The position numbers and the translations under genes were made by a program. Under the pieces are notes generated by a model, which worked only from the letters and a program-made list of their open reading frames with translations, was not told the DNA's origin and did no database searches. DNA of 64,000 nucleotides from Tolypeutes matacus (lineage: Eukaryota; Chordata; Mammalia; Cingulata; Chlamyphoridae), in contig JAKSZT010053887.1 in NCBI GenBank assembly GCA_026826555.1, positions 67,205,346-67,269,345 of the forward strand, read 5' to 3'. Shown here piece after piece: positions 35,576 to 47,480 of the stretch. Each line of letters begins with the position of its first letter. The stretch's first letter is position 1.

Positions 35576-37363
35576 TGATGATATGATCCTATATGTAGGA
35601 AATCCTGAAAATTCCACACAAACCTACTAGAACTAATAGACAAGTTCAGCAAGTAGCAGAACACACAAAAATCAGTAGTGCTTCCACACATTATTGATGA
35701 AAAACCTGAGGAGAAAATCAGAAAAAAATCCAGTTTTGAATAGTGACAAAAATAATCAAATATTTAGGAATAAACTTAACCAAGAATATAAAGTAATTAT
35801 GTTAAGTGCTACACAAGAAAATCAATTAGTATAATAGGCCATATTAATAAATTGAAATATGGATCAACCTCTGTTAAACTCGTATAGCATATTGTATGTG
35901 TTTGTAAATAAACTTTTATATATATATATAAAGAAGACTTCCTGACTTTCAAGCATATTACTTACTTAGCTACAGTGGTAAAAACCACGTGGTACTGGCA
36001 TAAAGATAGATTAACCAATGGAATCCAAATCTAAAAATAAACCCTCACATTTATGCTCAAGTGATCTTTGACAAGGCTGTCAACACCTCCCAATTAGGTC
36101 TGAACAACGTCTTCAACAAATCGTGGTGGGAGATCTAGATATACATATCCAAAAGAAAGAGAGAAGACTACTATATCACACCTTATACAAAAATAGCCCA
36201 ATAGATCAAGGAACTAAATGTAATTTCTACAACTATAAAACTCCTAGAGAAAATGTAGGAGAATATTTCAAAGATCTTGAGGTAGACAGTATTTTCTAAA
36301 ACCTTACACCCAAAGCACAAGCAACAAAAGAAAAAAATAGATAAATGAGAGCTCTACAAAATTAAACACTTTTTATCTCAAAGAACTTTGTCAAAAGGTT
36401 GAGAAGGCAGCTGACTCAATGGGAGAAAATATTTGGAAATCACATATCTGATAAGAGTTTAATATCCATGATATATAGCAACTCAACAATGAAAAGACAA
36501 ATGACCCAATTAAAAAATGAGCCAAAGTCTTGAATAGACAATTGTCCAAAGAAGAAATACAAATGGCAAAAAAAAAAAAAAAAAAAAAACATGAAAAAAT
36601 ATTCAGTATCTCTAGCAGTTAGAAAAATGTAAATCAAAACTACAGTAATTTCAAACCTTTAGAATGGCCACTATTAAAAAGTTGGATGACTGCAAGTGTT
36701 GGGGAGGATGTGGAGAGATAGGAACACTTGTCCACTTTTTGTGGAAATGTAAAATGGTACAGTCCCCTTGGAGGACTGTTTGGCAGTTTCTAAAGAAGTT
36801 AAATATAGACTTGCTATGTGACCCAGCAATGCCATTACTAGTTATATAGCACCAATGACTGAGAACAGTTCCACAAACATACATCTGCACACCAATGGTC
36901 ATAGTGGCATTATTCACAATTGCCAAAAGTTGGAAATAACCCAGGTGTCCATCAACCAATGAATGGATAAAGAAATTGCAGTGTATACACATGATGGAAT
37001 ATTATGCAGTAGTGAGAAGAAATGAAGTCATGAATCATATTACAACACAGATGAACCTAGAGGACATTAGGTTGAGTGAAGCAAGCCAGACACAAAAGGA
37101 CAAATACTGTATGATTGCACTATTATGAACTAAACGTATTCTGTAAACTCATAGAGTTAATACTTAGAATGGAAAACTGAGCATTAATCTATGCAGAATT
37201 GCTTAAAAGCTTGTTTGTATATCTTTGGAATGAATTGAAATGGTGAAAGCACATCACAATGTTTATAACTAGCAGTGCTAGCTATTATATGGGTGACGGT
37301 GTTTGAAAGGGAAAGTCTAAAAACATGTATATTACTAGAAGGAAAGCTTAAAAATATACCATG

Positions 37364-37532
37364 GGGAAGAGGCTGTGGCTCAATCAGTAGGGCTCCCGTT
37401 TACCATATGGGAGGCCCTGGGTTCGGTTTCGGGGCCTCCTGGTGAAGGCAAGCCCACCCGCACGGCGTGGTTAGCTGACCCAGTGAGCACAAGCAACAAG
37501 GGGGGGATAAATGAATAAATAAATAAAATCTT

Positions 37533-37534
<2 letters not shown>
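37364..37534 (+). mobile_element. DAS SINE, long form, with AT-repeat tail
   Basis: Head GGGAAGAGGCTGTGGCTCA with B box GGTTCGGTTTC, body and TAAATGAATAAATAAATAAA tail. The tail then changes into an AT microsatellite instead of an A-run. ACCATG repeats flank it (37359-37364 and 37584-37589), giving a weak target duplication. It sits in L1 3' UTR. Confidence 0.85.

Positions 37535-37585
<51 letters not shown>
37535..37585. repeat. (AT)n microsatellite grown from SINE tail
   Basis: About 21 AT units followed by (AC)3. It directly continues the AAAATCTTAAAA end of the SINE. Confidence 0.95.
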
Positions 37586-37680
37586 CATGGGACTACATAG
37601 CATAGTGAAACCTCATGTGAAATATGAATATGTGTAATATTGGATATATAAGACTGTTTTTACAAAATATGAATACAAAT

Positions 37681-39902
37681 AAACTAGAGAGATGGAAACA
37701 GAATAGCAGCTATATACGGCAGGGGAAGCATAGAAAAACTGAATTTTTTTGTTTGTTTGTCTGATTTTTGTGAAATGATGAAGAAAATTTTATTTTAGAA
37801 TAAAACAATCTTGTACTTCTGGGGTGCTGGCATTTTTCTGATACTGCCTTGGGTATTGATTTGGTAGGTTTTCATTTTCTAATTTTTTATTACATTAGAT
37901 ATTTCTTACTTTTGTTCTTTTGTTTATGTATTTTATATTTGACACCCAGAGTGAAAAAACAATTCAGGGGGACATAATGTGATGTTATTGGGTGGTCATT
38001 AAAGGGTTTTATGTAGGGAATGTTATGATACAATTTGAAAAAGGTTACTTTGGCTGTAGAAATAGAATGATAGATACGGAACTGAACAAAAGGAAAAGTA
38101 AAACAATTCTAATTATAAAGAATAATGTACAGAAATTGAAAAAGGCCTTTTGTGATCTTCTTCCATCTTTCCTTGTTTTATTGTTTACTACTCTTCTACA
38201 TAATATTTTAATCTAGGGATAATTAATTATTTGCATATTTTCAATGTCATTCATTCTCAGCATTCTGTGCATATCCTATATATTTGTCTAAAATAAGCTT
38301 CCTTACTTATTAAACACACTTATATTCAATTATCGTAAAATGTGGCTCTTTAGTACTTCCTTGTATAAGCATTTTCTGACCCAACAAATGGATTTACTTG
38401 CCTCTCTACTGTATTCCTTAGTTGTTAATTCACCTTTGTTCTTATCTCACTACACTATATCCACAAGTAGCCTCATAAATGTACATCACCAGGGAGTACT
38501 AATTTGTAAAAGAACTTATCTTACTTGATTTTTCATTAATACTAGGCATTCAATGAATAGTTTCACAATTGCTGATTTCATAGTTGCTAAATATACCCAC
38601 ATATATATATATAAATGTATGTATGTATATATGATCTCTTAGCTTATTCAAGATGTTTGGAAACAATATAATTGTTGCCAAAGGAAATTATATGACTTGG
38701 AACTTTGTAATTTTAACTTGATAATACATTATTAAAGAATATACTTATACACTTATAAAAAAATAAAAATAAAAAGTCATACTTTGTTCTATAAATACAA
38801 ACACCAACAAAATTTTCCACAGCTAAATTTCATAGTCCTCTTATGAAATACTCTTGACTTCACATTAATTCTGCAGCTTATCTAAATTATCTGGATATAT
38901 TTCAAAGCAATCATATAAATGTAAAACACCATGACAATACAACACAAAATTGTATTATTAAAGTTTTAATATTGTATTTATACGTACATAAGTACTTGGA
39001 CAAATTCTAGTGAAACAAAAAAATTTGCTATATGTTTTAACATAAAGTAAGTCAATCAATTATCATTAATTTTACAAAACAAGAGAATATATAGGTTATT
39101 ATGCTATAATGGGAATATTCTTTAGTATATCTATAAGCAAATGGCTGCCAATTCTTACAGCACTACCCTAGTGATCAGGCACCACGAGCATCTTAGGCAA
39201 CATACTTCACAATTGGTGGAGATAAGAAATAATGAATTAGAAACCTTGAATTACAATATAATTTAAAAATACTTATAAATATATAAAATACAATATATAA
39301 TTATTAAAATAGTTTACATAAAGTCAAAAGACACACAAAAAAACAGAATGTATATTACCCAAAAAATTAGTGAATTAGAATATGATAAAGAGAACTTAAG
39401 CTAGAATTAAGCACCAGGAAAAAAAAGTGATGGAAAAACTTAGAAAAGAATAAAGACATGAGATGATTTGAGAAATTCCAACAAAGCCTAAAATAATTTC
39501 AGAGAAGAAAATAGATTTTAAAAACCTGATATATGATATATATTTTCCATTTCTATTTCCAATGCTTTTTTGTATATTTTGAAAAGTTTCATAATAAAGG
39601 ACTTATTAAATACAGTATAAAGGAAATTAAACATTTTCAGAAATTAAATAATGTAAGCACCTACTACTCACCTATCAAAAAACAAACAAACCCTACTTTA
39701 GCAAGAATATAATTTACCCTTAGGGAATTAGTATTTGGCAGTGAAAATCAAGATAGATTAAGATAGGGTAGGAGAGAATAGGAGAGAGTAAGATAGGATA
39801 GGATGGGATAGGGAATACATTTTCCATATAACTATTTATAATCTATATGTCCTTATAGATTTTAAGCTCATGAAAACAGGGACTTGTTAATGGTCCCTGT
39901 TG
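37681..39902. other. Unique AT-rich DNA
   Basis: No gene is supported; the largest frame is 74 codons and without motif. Bases 39755-39815 form a degenerate GGATA/GGAGA pentanucleotide repeat. Short AT repeats occur at 38600-38635. Confidence 0.4.
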
Positions 39903-39917
39903 CACCATCAGTGTCTT

Positions 39918-40101
39918 TTTTTTTTTTTTTTAAAGATTTTATTTATTTATTCATTTATCCCCCCCTTGCTGCTTGTGCTCGCTGGGTCAGCTAACCACGC
40001 CGTGCAGGCGGGCTTGCCTTCACCAGGAGGCCCCGGGAACTGAACCAGGGGCCTCCCATATGGTAAACGGGAGCCCTACTGATTGAGCCACAGCCGCTTC
40101 C
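39918..40101 (-). mobile_element. DAS SINE, long form
   Basis: Complement of the SINE, nearly identical to the 10178 copy. The 15-bp duplication CACCATCAGTGTCTT is exact at 39903-39917 and 40102-40116. T-run at the left is the polyA tail. Head ends at CAGCCGCTTCC. Confidence 0.95.
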
Positions 40102-40116
40102 CACCATCAGTGTCTT

Positions 40117-41007
40117 AAACAATATTTAGCACAAATACAAGCACTATGTAAATTTTGGCTGAAAAAGAAGTTGAAAGATGGAAAAACACAAAGGATTCTA
40201 AATGGATGTTTACATATAATCCATTGTGAGAACTTCTTTAAAAAGAGACTATCTGACGGGAAAACAAAATATAAAAGCAAAAATCAAATAAAATATGCCT
40301 TCAAGTTTCAAAATGTTGACAATAATCTTTTATCTTTAAAAATGTTGCTACATTTTAACTTTAGCTGTTTTATTTTACACAGGCAAGTGCTTTATTCTTT
40401 TATTAGATTGATTTCCCATTAGAAGTCACACCTAGAAACATCTTTCTCATACTCATTTTATAAATTTTTCCTTATGCTTTTATCAGATCATCCATAACTT
40501 AATTTTATGATTTTAAACTTTGAATTATCTGGAAGTTGACATAAGGATTGATTTTTATTGGGGGAAGGGTTAACCAACATTTGCAATGTAGTTTTATAAA
40601 AATGCAAACTTTTAAGTTATTTGAAATAGTATCTTCATTATATACATATTTGTTTCCTTATTTATCAGCCTGTTTTGATTTTTCATTTTCCATTCACAAA
40701 ATATTATTTTTCACATTTCTTTAGGATTATAATATAATTATCAATGTTGTGTGCTTAAATCTATTTGAAGTTTTGTTACATGAAATATGAGTTCAAAATA
40801 ATAAAACATCACTAAAAATATTTGCAGTATATATAATAGTACATCTTTGATATCTTTAGTATATAAGTAAATAAAGTGGAATCACAGTGGAGATATACTG
40901 CAAATGTCACAATCTACAATGAAAGAAATGTTGACTGCAAAAATTAATATGAAAAAATGCAGTGCCAAATAAATGGATGTTAAAAATAAAAGATTAAATA
41001 ACTAATG
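40117..41007. other. Unique AT-rich DNA
   Basis: No gene, repeat family or regulatory signal recognised. An 83-codon frame at 40171-40422 is without recognisable content. Confidence 0.4.
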
Positions 41008-42781
41008 TAGAGTTCCGGAAAGACAGCATTGGAGTAGGTTAGCAGGACCTATCTCTTTTACAAAACCAGTGGAGGAATGGCAGAGGCTTATGGAAGTAGC
41101 TGCTTTGGGGATCTGCAGACCACAGGAAGTCCTTGGATCAACCAGAAGGGGTGGGACAGAGAAAAGAAAAAGGCAGAAACAAAAAAGGTGAGTTACTTGC
41201 TCCCATGGCAGGTCACAGGACCCATCCACACCTTTGAGATGAAAAGTCTCAGTAAATCCCATCGCTGAAAAGGGAACAGACATTTTCCTCCCTAAGAAGA
41301 GGATATTTTTCTCCCTCAGAAGAGGGAGGGTGTGGCAGAGGGCCAGCTATGGTTTCTCTTCAGCAAGTTTAAACAACAAGTACAGGCTTTGAATTGAGGT
41401 TCTAATCAGTGCAGATACACCAAGTGGGGGAGTTTGGAGGAGACATCCTCATGGAAATCTTGGAAAAGCACTATCTACTGGTAGGATAGAAAAGTAAAGG
41501 CAGGGGAAAAAGGCTTTTTGGAATCTTTCCTCTCTTTATCACCAGGCCCCCTTGGATCTGGTCTGCAATGTATCACTGGGTCTGTGGCCTTGTTTTGATA
41601 ACTTAAATATGGTAATTTGAAAGATTTAGAACAAGCTGAACCAAAAATCAAAGAAGAGCTATGAAACAAAATCCCTCAACATAACAATCCTAGGAAAGAA
41701 AGAGAAAATGACCAGCAGAGTAAATGTACTAACATAATCAAATGCCTAGACATCAGCAAAAAATTACAAGCCCTACTAAGAAACAAGAAGATATACCCCA
41801 GCCAAGAAACAATTAAAAATCCTGACAAGACACAAAATTAAAAACAACTAATTAATGATACACAAATCTTCTAAATCAGTTCAAGGAGTTGAGGGAAAAT
41901 ATGGTGAAAAAGATCAAAGATATTTAGAAGATACTGGGTGAACACAAAGAAGAATTTGAAAATGTGAACAAAAGTAAGAGACCTTATGGGAATGAAAGAC
42001 ACAATGGATGAGATTTTAAATATATTAGAGGCATACAGCAGCATATTTGAAATGGCAGAAGAACAATCAAGCAAATTATAAGACAGAGCATCTGAAATTG
42101 AAAAGACAGGAGAACAGAAAAAGAACAGAATGGGAAAAAATGAACATTAGGGACTTGAATGACAGTGTGAAATGCACAAACATATGCATTATGAATGTCC
42201 TGAAATGAGAAGAACATGGAAAAGGGGCAGAAAGAATATTTGAGGAAATAATGGCTGAAAATTTCCCAACCCTCATGAAAGACATAAATATTAACATACA
42301 AGAAAGATGAGTTACTGTAAACAGAATAAATCTGAATAGACCTACTCCATGAAACATATTATTCAGAATATCACATGCCAGAGAAAAAGAAAGAATTCTG
42401 AAAGCAGCAAGAGAAAAGCAATGCATCACATACAAGGGGCACTCAGTAAGACTAAGTACTGATTTCTCATGAGAAACCATGGAAGTGAGAAGGCAGTTGT
42501 ATGATATATTTAAGATACTGAAAGAGCAAAACTACTAGCCAAGAATTCTTAATCTGAAAAAAACTGTCCTTCAAGATGGAGGGTGAGTTTAAAGTCTTCA
42601 CAGACAGAAACTGAAAGAGTTCATCACCAACAGATCAGCTTTACAAGAAATATTTAAAGAAGTGCTGCAGCCTGAAAGAAAAAGACAGGAGAGAGAGGTT
42701 TAGAGAAAAGTATAGAAATGAAGATTATTTGTAATGGTAACTAAGAGGGTAAAAAGACAGACAGTAGAAAAATACAATTTC

Positions 42782-43421
42782 TGTTTTATTTTGCTAAAGC
42801 TGCTGGGAGCAAAATATCAAAAATCTGTTGGTTTTTATAAAGGGAAATTATTCCGGTAAAAGCTTAAAATTCTGAGGCTGTGAAAATGTCCAAATCAAGG
42901 ATTCATCAAAGATGCTTTCTCACCAAAGGTTGTTGTCTAGAGATCCTGGACTCCTGCCATGTAGCAAAATGGCATCTGATGTCTGCTTTCTCCTTCAGGC
43001 TCACTTTACCCCTGAGCTCAGCTATGGGCAATCAAGCATATGGCTCAACTCTTCAGTTTCAGGTTGCTCCACTGATTCTACCCTCTGGCCTCTCTCTCAG
43101 CCTCTTAGAGATTCTCTGTCTTTCATGGCTGTAGGTGATTCTAGAGTCCACCCTCACACGGAAGTATAAAAATAGAAGCTACTCTCTTTCTCTGTGCATT
43201 TCTATTTTTAATTCTCCACTTATATAAGACTTTAGCAAGATGGCTAAGACCCAACCTGTGCCACGTCTCACTGACATAGTCCAATCAAAAGCTCTAAAGT
43301 GATCTAATCAAAAGTTCCTTAGCTGAATCTAATGCAATCAAAAGATCCCACCTCCAGAGGAATGGATTAGCTCTAAGAACATGATCTTTTCTGGGACTCA
43401 CAAAGTCTTCAAACTGTTACA
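42782..43421 (-). mobile_element. MaLR-type LTR inserted in L1
   Basis: Left end TGTTTTATTTTGC, then GCTAAAGCTGCTGGGAGC; right end CAAACTGTTACA. It interrupts L1 between ORF1 and ORF2. Same family as the 28997 and 55925 LTRs in its TGTTTTA... terminus. A convincing target duplication was not found, so ends may be off by a few bases. Confidence 0.8.
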
Positions 43422-43473
43422 ACATAGTACAGCCAAAGAAAAAAAGTGTTCAAAGTTAGTAATTTCTTTACAG

Positions 43474-43866
43474 CAGGGGTTCTTAACCAGTGGTCCATGG
43501 ACCCCCAAGTGATATGTGGAAAGATTTCAGGGATTACATGTGCTTGAATTAAAACAAACAAACAAACAAACAAACAAAAAAACATTTTTATTTTCTCTGA
43601 CCTCCAACTGAAACCTAGCATTTTCTTCACTTATGCATGTATGCAACAAATTTTACAGTAGTATTCATTTTATATCATGTTACAGTAACTTTGAAAAATG
43701 TCTTACACTCACCCATACTTCAAAATTATGGTTGTTATTAGACCCAATGCTAGTTGAATGTTGTAAAACTATCAGAATGTATCAAAACTACATTCTGAGA
43801 AGGGGTCCATGGTTTTCACCTGACTGGGAAATGGGTCCAAGGAACAAAAAAGGTTAAGAACCCCTG
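43474..43866 (+). mobile_element. hAT-type DNA transposon, intact non-autonomous copy
   Basis: A 393-bp element with perfect 15-bp terminal inverted repeats: CAGGGGTTCTTAACC at the left and GGTTAAGAACCCCTG at the right. CTTTACAG at 43466-43473 and 43867-43874 is a perfect 8-bp duplication, diagnostic for hAT. Removing it restores L1 ORF2 sequence CTTTACAGTAATAACATTG. It codes for no transposase. A (CAAA)n stretch lies at 43553-43580. A second copy is at 13557. Confidence 0.95.
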
Positions 43867-46800
43867 CTTTACAGTAATAACATTGAATGTTAATGGATTG
43901 AACTCCCCAATAAAAAGACACAGACTGGCAAAATGGATGAAAAATATGAGGCATCTATATGCTATGTATAAAAAACTCACCTTAGACCCAAGGACACAAG
44001 TATGCTGAAAGTGAAAAGTTGGAAAAAGATATTCTACGCAAAAAAAGTGTTTGAGTCAATTCATTAATATTGAACAAAAGAGATTTTAAATGCAAGACTG
44101 TTATAAGAGATGAAGAAGCCACTTATACACTAATAAACGGGGAAATTCACCCAGAAGGAATAACAATAATACATATTTATGCACCAAACCAGCGTAAAAT
44201 ACATGAGGTTAACACTGGCAAAACTGAAGGGAGAAATAGATATTTCTACAATAATAATTGGAGACCACTCTCAGTATTGGATAGAATGTCTGGACAGAGG
44301 ATCAATAAGGAAACAGAGATCTTGATGAACTAGACTCATCAAAAATATATAGAACATTGTACCCTGAGATAGCAGGATGTTTCTCCAGGCTAGACCATAT
44401 GTTGGATCCCAAAACAGGTCTCAGTAAATTTAAAAAGACTGAGATTATATAAAGCACTTTCTCTGATCATAATGGAATGAAGCTGGAAATAAATAAATAA
44501 CAGGTGGAGAACTTTAAAATTCACAAAAACATGGAGGTTAAACAACACACTCTTTAATGATCAGTGGGTCAAAGAAGAAATTGCAGGAGACATTAGTATC
44601 ATGAGACAAAGGAAAATGAGAACATATCCCATTAACAAATAGAAGGAGAAAAATCACATGATCATCTCTACTTATGCAGAAAAGACATTTGACAGAATCT
44701 AGCATCCTTTCTTGATTTACAAAAAAAACACACACTTTGAAAGATAAGAATAGAAGGAATCTTCCTCAGCATGATACAGGGAATATATAAAAAACCCTCA
44801 GCCAACATTGTACTCAATGGTGAAAGACTGAAAGCTTTCCCTCTAAGATTGGGAAAAAGAGAAGGATGCCCACTGTCACCTCTGTAATTCAACTTTGTAC
44901 TAGAAGTTCTAGCCAAAACAATTGGACAAAAAAGGAAATAAAAGATACCCAAATCTGAAATAAAGATGTAAATCTTTCACTTTTCTCAGATGACATGATC
45001 CTATATTTAGAAACACCCCCTCACCCCCGCAAATGAAACTGCTAGAGCTAATAAACAAATTCAGCAAATTGGCGGGATATAGGATCAACATGCAAAACTC
45101 AGTAGTGTTTCTATACACTTGTGATGAACAATCTGAGCAGAAAAACAGGAAACAAATTCCATTTACAATTGCAACTAAAAGAATCAAATATCTTGGAATA
45201 AATTTAAGAAGGGATGTAAATGATCTGTACTCAGAAAACTACAAAATATTACTAAAAATTTTAAAGAAGACCTACATAAAGGAAAAGACCTTTCATGGTC
45301 ATGGATTGGAAGACTAGATATCATTAAGATGTAAATTCTACCGAAATTGATTTACAGATCCAATGTAATCTCATTCAAAATGCCAACAGCCTATTTTGCA
45401 GAAATAGAAAAGTCAATTATCAAATTTATTTGGAAGGAAAAGGGACTTAGAATAGCCAAAAGTATCTTTTAAAAAATGAATGAAGTTGGTGGACACATAC
45501 TTCCTGACGTTAAATCAAACTACAAAGCCACATTGTCAAAACAGTATGGTATTGGCATAAAGATAGATAAATATTTCAATGGAATTGAATCAAGAGCTCA
45601 TAAATAGATCCTCACCAATATGGTCTATTGATTTCTTTCAAGACTACCAAGCCCATTCAACTGGGATAGAACATTCTCTTCAACAAATATTTTTGAGAGT
45701 ACTAGATATCCGTATCCAAAAGAATGAAAGAAGATCCCTATCTCGCATCTTATACAAAAATTAACTCAAAATGGATCAAAGAGTTAAATATAAAAGCCAG
45801 GACCATAAAACTCCCAGAAGAAAATGTAAGAAAGCATCTTCAAAATCTTGTGGTAGGAGATGGTTTCTTAGACCTTATACTCAAAGCACAAGCAACAAAA
45901 GAAAAAATAGATAAATGGGATCTTCTCAAAATTAAATGCTTTTGTACAGCAAAGGATTTGTCAAGGAGAAAAGGCATCCTAATCAATGAGAGAAAATATT
46001 TGGGAACCTATAAGGGTTTAATATCCATGATATATAAAGAGAGCATACAACTCAATGATTAAATGACAAATGATCTAATTTAAAAATGGACAAAAGACAT
46101 TAATCAATGTTCTTCCAAAGAAGAAACTCTACTGGCAAAAAAAGCACATGTAAAGTTATTTAACAACACTAGCTATTAGGGAAATGCAAATCAAAACTAT
46201 GAGATATCATTTCACACCTATTGGAACAGACACTATACGATTAAAAGAAGAAAACTGTGTTGGAGAGGATGTGGAGAGCTAGGAATTCTTATTCATTGTT
46301 GATGGGAGTACAGAATGGTGTTGCCAATGTGGAAGATTGGTGATTCCTCAGGAATTCAAATATAGAGTTGCCATATGGCATGGCAATCCTACTCCCAGGT
46401 ATGTACTCAGAATTGAAAGTAGGTATGTGAACAGACCTTTGCACTCTGATGTTCATAGCAGCATTATTCACAATTCCCAAGTAATGGAACCAACCCAGGT
46501 ATTCATCAACTGATGAATGTATAAACAAAATGTGATACATGCATACGATGGAATTTTATTCAGCTGTAAGAAGAAATGAGGTCGTGATGCACATGACAAC
46601 ATGGACAAATTTTGAGGATATTATGTTGAGTGAAACTAGCCAGTCACAAAAGGACAAATACTGTATGATCTCACTAATATGAATTAAATAAAATGAGCAA
46701 AGTCATGGAGTTAATAGCTAGAAAATTGGTCACCAGAAGATAGAATGAGGATAGAGAATGGACAGCAGTGCCTTAATTTGTGCAGAATTGGTAATAAGGT

Positions 46801-47164
46801 TTATTGTAAGTACTTGGAATTTTGATAGAGGTGATGATATCACATTAGAGTGAATGTAATTAGCAGCACCAATGTGGGGTTATGATTGTGGTTAAAAGGG
46901 AAAGTTTAAGGTTGTGTATGTCACTAGAAGAAAAGCTAAAGGATGAAACATGAGCCTGCATAGCACAGTGAGCCCTACTGCAGACGATGAGTGTGTTTAA
47001 TAGAACAAATTTAAGAATGTTTTCAATAAAGCAGAACAAATGTACATTAATACTACAAGATGTTTAGTAATAGTGTGGTATCTGAGCTAAAATGCACCTA
47101 AAGCAAATTATGGATTTTATTGAATAGTAATATATTAATATTATTCATCAATTGTAAAAAAGAG

Positions 47165-47480
47165 AGGATTATCATAAGTGACAGAAACCAGACACAAAGT
47201 ACTGATTATTGTTTGACTCCACTTATATAAATGTAAATATATAAAAATTTATATAGTTGGAATTCGATTTGAGGATAAATATGGTGGGGGATGGAGAGAA
47301 AGATTCAAAGATAATGACTAAGAAATGGGGGAGTTATCTTTTGGGGGTAATGAAAATGCTCTAATATTGATTGTGGTGATGAATTCATAACTCTATGATT
47401 ATACCAAAACCCATTGAATGTACACTTTGGATGGATTGTACAGTATATGAATTCATTTCAATAAAATTGCTAAAAAAAGA
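47165..47480 (+). mobile_element. Old L1 3' end
   Basis: Plus-strand old-L1 3' UTR: ACTGATTATTGTTTGACTCC, a G-rich GGGGGAGTTATC stretch, GATTATACCAAAACCCATTG and a tail CAATAAAATTGCTAAAAAA. The complement of the same end is at 50285-50400. Confidence 0.75.

Larger units (their letters stand above)
35576..37680 (+). mobile_element. L1 LINE, ORF2 3' half and 3' UTR
   Basis: Begins within the catalytic motif region (ADDMILY-type coding at 35574-35591) and runs through ORF2 C-terminus to the 3' UTR. The stretch 35800-35930 is not normal L1: it includes a 43-bp copy, in inverted orientation, of 35351-35393, then AT-rich DNA. An A-run interrupts at 36570-36590. A SINE lies in the 3' UTR at 37364. 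Ends near 37680 with TACAAATAAA. Confidence 0.85.
41008..47160 (+). mobile_element. Long L1 LINE with LTR and hAT insertions
   Basis: Runs from the 5' UTR (41008-41650) through ORF1 (about 41850-42600), spacer, ORF2 endonuclease start (43875-44340, ITIIHIYAPNQ-type coding), a deleted linker, reverse transcriptase (FSDD catalytic box at 44983-44994; frames at 45033-45317 and 45724-46062 are recognisable L1 ORF2), C-terminus and 3' UTR, ending near 47160 in an A-rich tail. Frames are broken by stops, an internal deletion near 44340-44640, an LTR (42782-43421) and a hAT element (43474-43866). Not active. Confidence 0.9.
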
